The position numbers were made by a program, and so were the translations under genes. Positions 62,425 to 64,000 of a stretch of DNA of 64,000 nucleotides are shown one piece after another (position 1 is the first letter of the stretch; the number at the start of each line of letters is the position of its first letter). Origin of the DNA: Rhodococcoides kyotonense (GTDB taxonomy: Bacteria > Actinomycetota > Actinomycetes > Mycobacteriales > Mycobacteriaceae). The notes beneath the pieces are model-generated. The model was not told the origin of the DNA. It saw only the letters and a program-made list of their open reading frames with translations, and did not search any database. The stretch covers positions 1 to 64,000 of the forward strand of contig NZ_LVHI01000006.1 of the NCBI RefSeq assembly GCF_001645385.1, given 5' to 3'.

Positions 62425-63822
62425 GTGGAGATGCGAGAGTACGGGCGGATTCTCCGTGCAGGATGGTGGATCGTCGCGATCGCGACGGTGCTCGGCATCG
62501 TCGGCGGACTCGTGTACTCGTTCGTCTCGGCGTCGCAGTATCAGGCGTGTGCTCGTCTGTTCGTCACGACCGAGGGTGGTAGCTCGGTCGGCGAGGCCTA
62601 TCAGAACAACCTGTTCTCTCAGGAGCGCGTCAACTCGTACGCCGGTCTGGCCACCAGCACTCAGGTCGCGCAGCGCGCAGTGGATCAGTTGCAGCAACCG
62701 ATGACGGCGAACGAGTTGCGCGACAAGCTGACTGCGACGCCGCTCGAGAAGACCGTGTTGCTCGACCTCTGTGCCACCGATTCGGATCCGGCCGTCGCCC
62801 GCGCACTGACCAACGCCGTCGCGGGTCAGCTGACTCAGGTCGTCCAGGAACTCGAGACGTCGCAGCGCGGCGGAAACCCGGCTGCCGGAGCCACCATCGT
62901 CGATCAGGCAGACGTACCGTCGAGCCCAGCCGGCACGGGACTGGTCACCTTGCTGGTCCTCGGCGCAGTCGCAGGTTTCGTCGTCGGCGTCCTCGCTGCG
63001 CTCGCCCGCGGGTTGATGGACCGATCGATTCGCGATCGTCCTCGTGCAGAGGACATTTCGGGCCGCACGGTCATCGGCGGTCTTCCGATCGACCCGGAAC
63101 GACCGTCCACCGCCGTCGCCACATTCAGTCGTATGGGTGAGCCGCTGCGAGCCCTGCGAACCAACATTCGTTTCCTCGGTGCCGGTTCGCCGCCACGGGT
63201 CATCACCGTCACGAGTGGCAGTGCGGGCGAGGGACGTACCTCGACCGCGATCGACCTCGCCGCCGTGATGGCCGAGGCCGGCTACAAGGTTCTGCTCGTC
63301 GGCGGCGACATGCGTACGCCCGAGCTCGCCGATCGCCTCGGGATCGCGCAGACCCGCGGCCTCAGCACCGTACTGTCCGGCGAGCACCGTCCGGACGACG
63401 CCATTCACCGCGATGTCGTCAGCGGTGTCTCCGTGCTGCCTGCGGGCCCGGTGCCACCGAACCCGAGCGAGCTGCTCGGCTCGGACCGCGCTCAGGTTCT
63501 CTTCGAGACGCTGCGCGGCGACTATCGCTACGTCATCGTCGACACGCCTCCGCTGCTCGACGTCACCGACGGTGCAGTTCTCACCGCGCTCGCCGACGGC
63601 GCATTGGTGCTCGCACGCGTCGGCAGCACGACGCGTGACACGCTGCGCCGGACCGTCAAGGTTCTCGGCGGTGTGGGCGCCAACGTCCTCGGAGTGGTGA
63701 CGACGTTCGAGCCCACCCGTCGTCGTGCCGCGACGCACGCGAGAGGTGCTGCGGCACAGACCAAGCCGCAGGCAGCCGACGCTACCTGGGAGGAACCTGC
63801 TTCCTCGTCCAGTAGGGGCTAG
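62425..63822 (+). CDS. Polysaccharide co-polymerase with BY-kinase-like domain (Wzz/CpsD type), altered Walker A
   Basis: 465 residues from GTG. Wzz half: helices at about 15-35 (GWWIVAIATVLGIVGGLVYS) and 175-200 (VTLLVLGAVAGFVVGVLAAL) flank an outside region. Kinase half: VITVTSGSAGEGRTSTAIDL is Walker A with Arg where Lys is expected; VLLVGGDMRTPELADRLGIA is the A' Asp region; YVIVDTPPLLDVTDGAVLTA is Walker B. The C-terminus has no Tyr cluster. It likely sets chain length; kinase activity is doubtful. Next to a lipoprotein gene 5 bp downstream. Confidence 0.88.
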   Translation: MEMREYGRILRAGWWIVAIATVLGIVGGLVYSFVSASQYQACARLFVTTEGGSSVGEAYQNNLFSQERVNSYAGLATSTQVAQRAVDQLQQPMTANELRDKLTATPLEKTVLLDLCATDSDPAVARALTNAVAGQLTQVVQELETSQRGGNPAAGATIVDQADVPSSPAGTGLVTLLVLGAVAGFVVGVLAALARGLMDRSIRDRPRAEDISGRTVIGGLPIDPERPSTAVATFSRMGEPLRALRTNIRFLGAGSPPRVITVTSGSAGEGRTSTAIDLAAVMAEAGYKVLLVGGDMRTPELADRLGIAQTRGLSTVLSGEHRPDDAIHRDVVSGVSVLPAGPVPPNPSELLGSDRAQVLFETLRGDYRYVIVDTPPLLDVTDGAVLTALADGALVLARVGSTTRDTLRRTVKVLGGVGANVLGVVTTFEPTRRRAATHARGAAAQTKPQAADATWEEPASSSSRG

Positions 63823-63826
63823 ACGC

Positions 63827-64000
63827 ATGCTGCGGTCCACGAGGCCTGCCCGAATCGCGGCGGGGATGTGCGCGGCCCTGTCGTTGGTGGCGGGGTGTGC
63901 CTGGGACGACCAGGTAGTTCTATCGCCCGACGCGGCCACGACGCCCGTCACCGCGACGACGTCGGCTCCCGAGCCTCTACCACCGCCGAACCTGGCTGAT
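63827..64000 (+). CDS. Lipoprotein, incomplete at window end
   Basis: 58 codons before the sequence ends. MLRSTRPARIAAGMCAALSL followed by lipobox VAGC and a Pro/Thr-rich linker (TTPVTATTSAPEP). Starts 5 bp after the chain-length gene stop, so it is in that operon and probably serves exopolysaccharide export or anchoring. The domain that would show its function lies outside the window. Confidence 0.75.
   Translation, partial: MLRSTRPARIAAGMCAALSLVAGCAWDDQVVLSPDAATTPVTATTSAPEPLPPPNLAD

Overview
This is a high-GC actinobacterial chromosome segment, most likely from Rhodococcus or a close mycolic-acid-producing relative. The evidence is gene content and order. AftD, an LpqI-like GH3 lipoprotein, HtdX, FabG4, FadA2 and FadE5 appear in the order known from Mycobacterium tuberculosis (Rv0236c to Rv0244c). 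An MTA phosphorylase, epimerase, GT2, DUF2064 and membrane-protein block resembles Rv0535 to Rv0541c. A GGDEF-EAL plus Rv1355c-type block and a fused HadA-HadB dehydratase are also present. These comparisons are from memory of families and gene order; no database was searched.

Layout. 1-290: 3' end of a transposase and a repeat-rich junction. 291-11133: arabinan and cell-wall genes (aftD, small DUF2613 protein, universal stress protein, GH3 lipoprotein), then a TetR regulator and a beta-oxidation or reductase cluster (htdX, fabG4, fadA2). 11134-17403: inserted accessory material that separates fadA2 from fadE5. It holds an unknown protein, a VanW protein, an SGNH hydrolase, two flavin enzymes, and an AbiEi/nuclease-like gene bracketed by two nearly identical 68-bp palindromic repeats. 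17474-22670: fadE5, a methyltransferase, a DUF4185 (putative endo-arabinanase) protein, MarR, a 52-residue membrane protein and a DUF4180/HTH pair. 22721-27227: mtnP operon and a polytopic membrane protein. 27272-30333: a redox operon (lipoprotein, cytochrome b-molybdopterin fusion, membrane protein, methyltransferase). 30607-36991: GMC oxidoreductase and aldehyde dehydrogenase, divergent PucR-AAC(3), and a lipase. 37129-43900: tRNA-Gly, two tandem GGDEF-EAL proteins, an E1-like/nitroreductase fusion and an acyltransferase-like protein. 44127-50511: dcd, three actin/Hsp70-fold proteins interleaved with a CYTH-CHAD protein, and hadAB. 50622-64000: an exopolysaccharide locus (GDP-mannose dehydratases, glycosyltransferases, flippase, acetyltransferase, polymerase or ligase, chain-length/kinase protein) bracketed by two PslG-like glycoside hydrolases.

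How the genes work together. Many adjacent genes overlap by 4 bp (ATGA or GTGA), so most minus-strand blocks are translationally coupled operons. A CTTAC-N6-GTAAG dyad lies upstream of tetR and between fabG4 and fadA2, with a variant upstream of fadE5. This suggests one TetR-controlled lipid regulon that survives the insertion between fadA2 and fadE5.

The most unusual items are the cassette-like 68-bp repeat/AbiEi unit, the Hsp70-fold/CHAD cluster, a family of long palindromes placed at gene ends, and a BY-kinase-like protein with Arg in place of the Walker A Lys.
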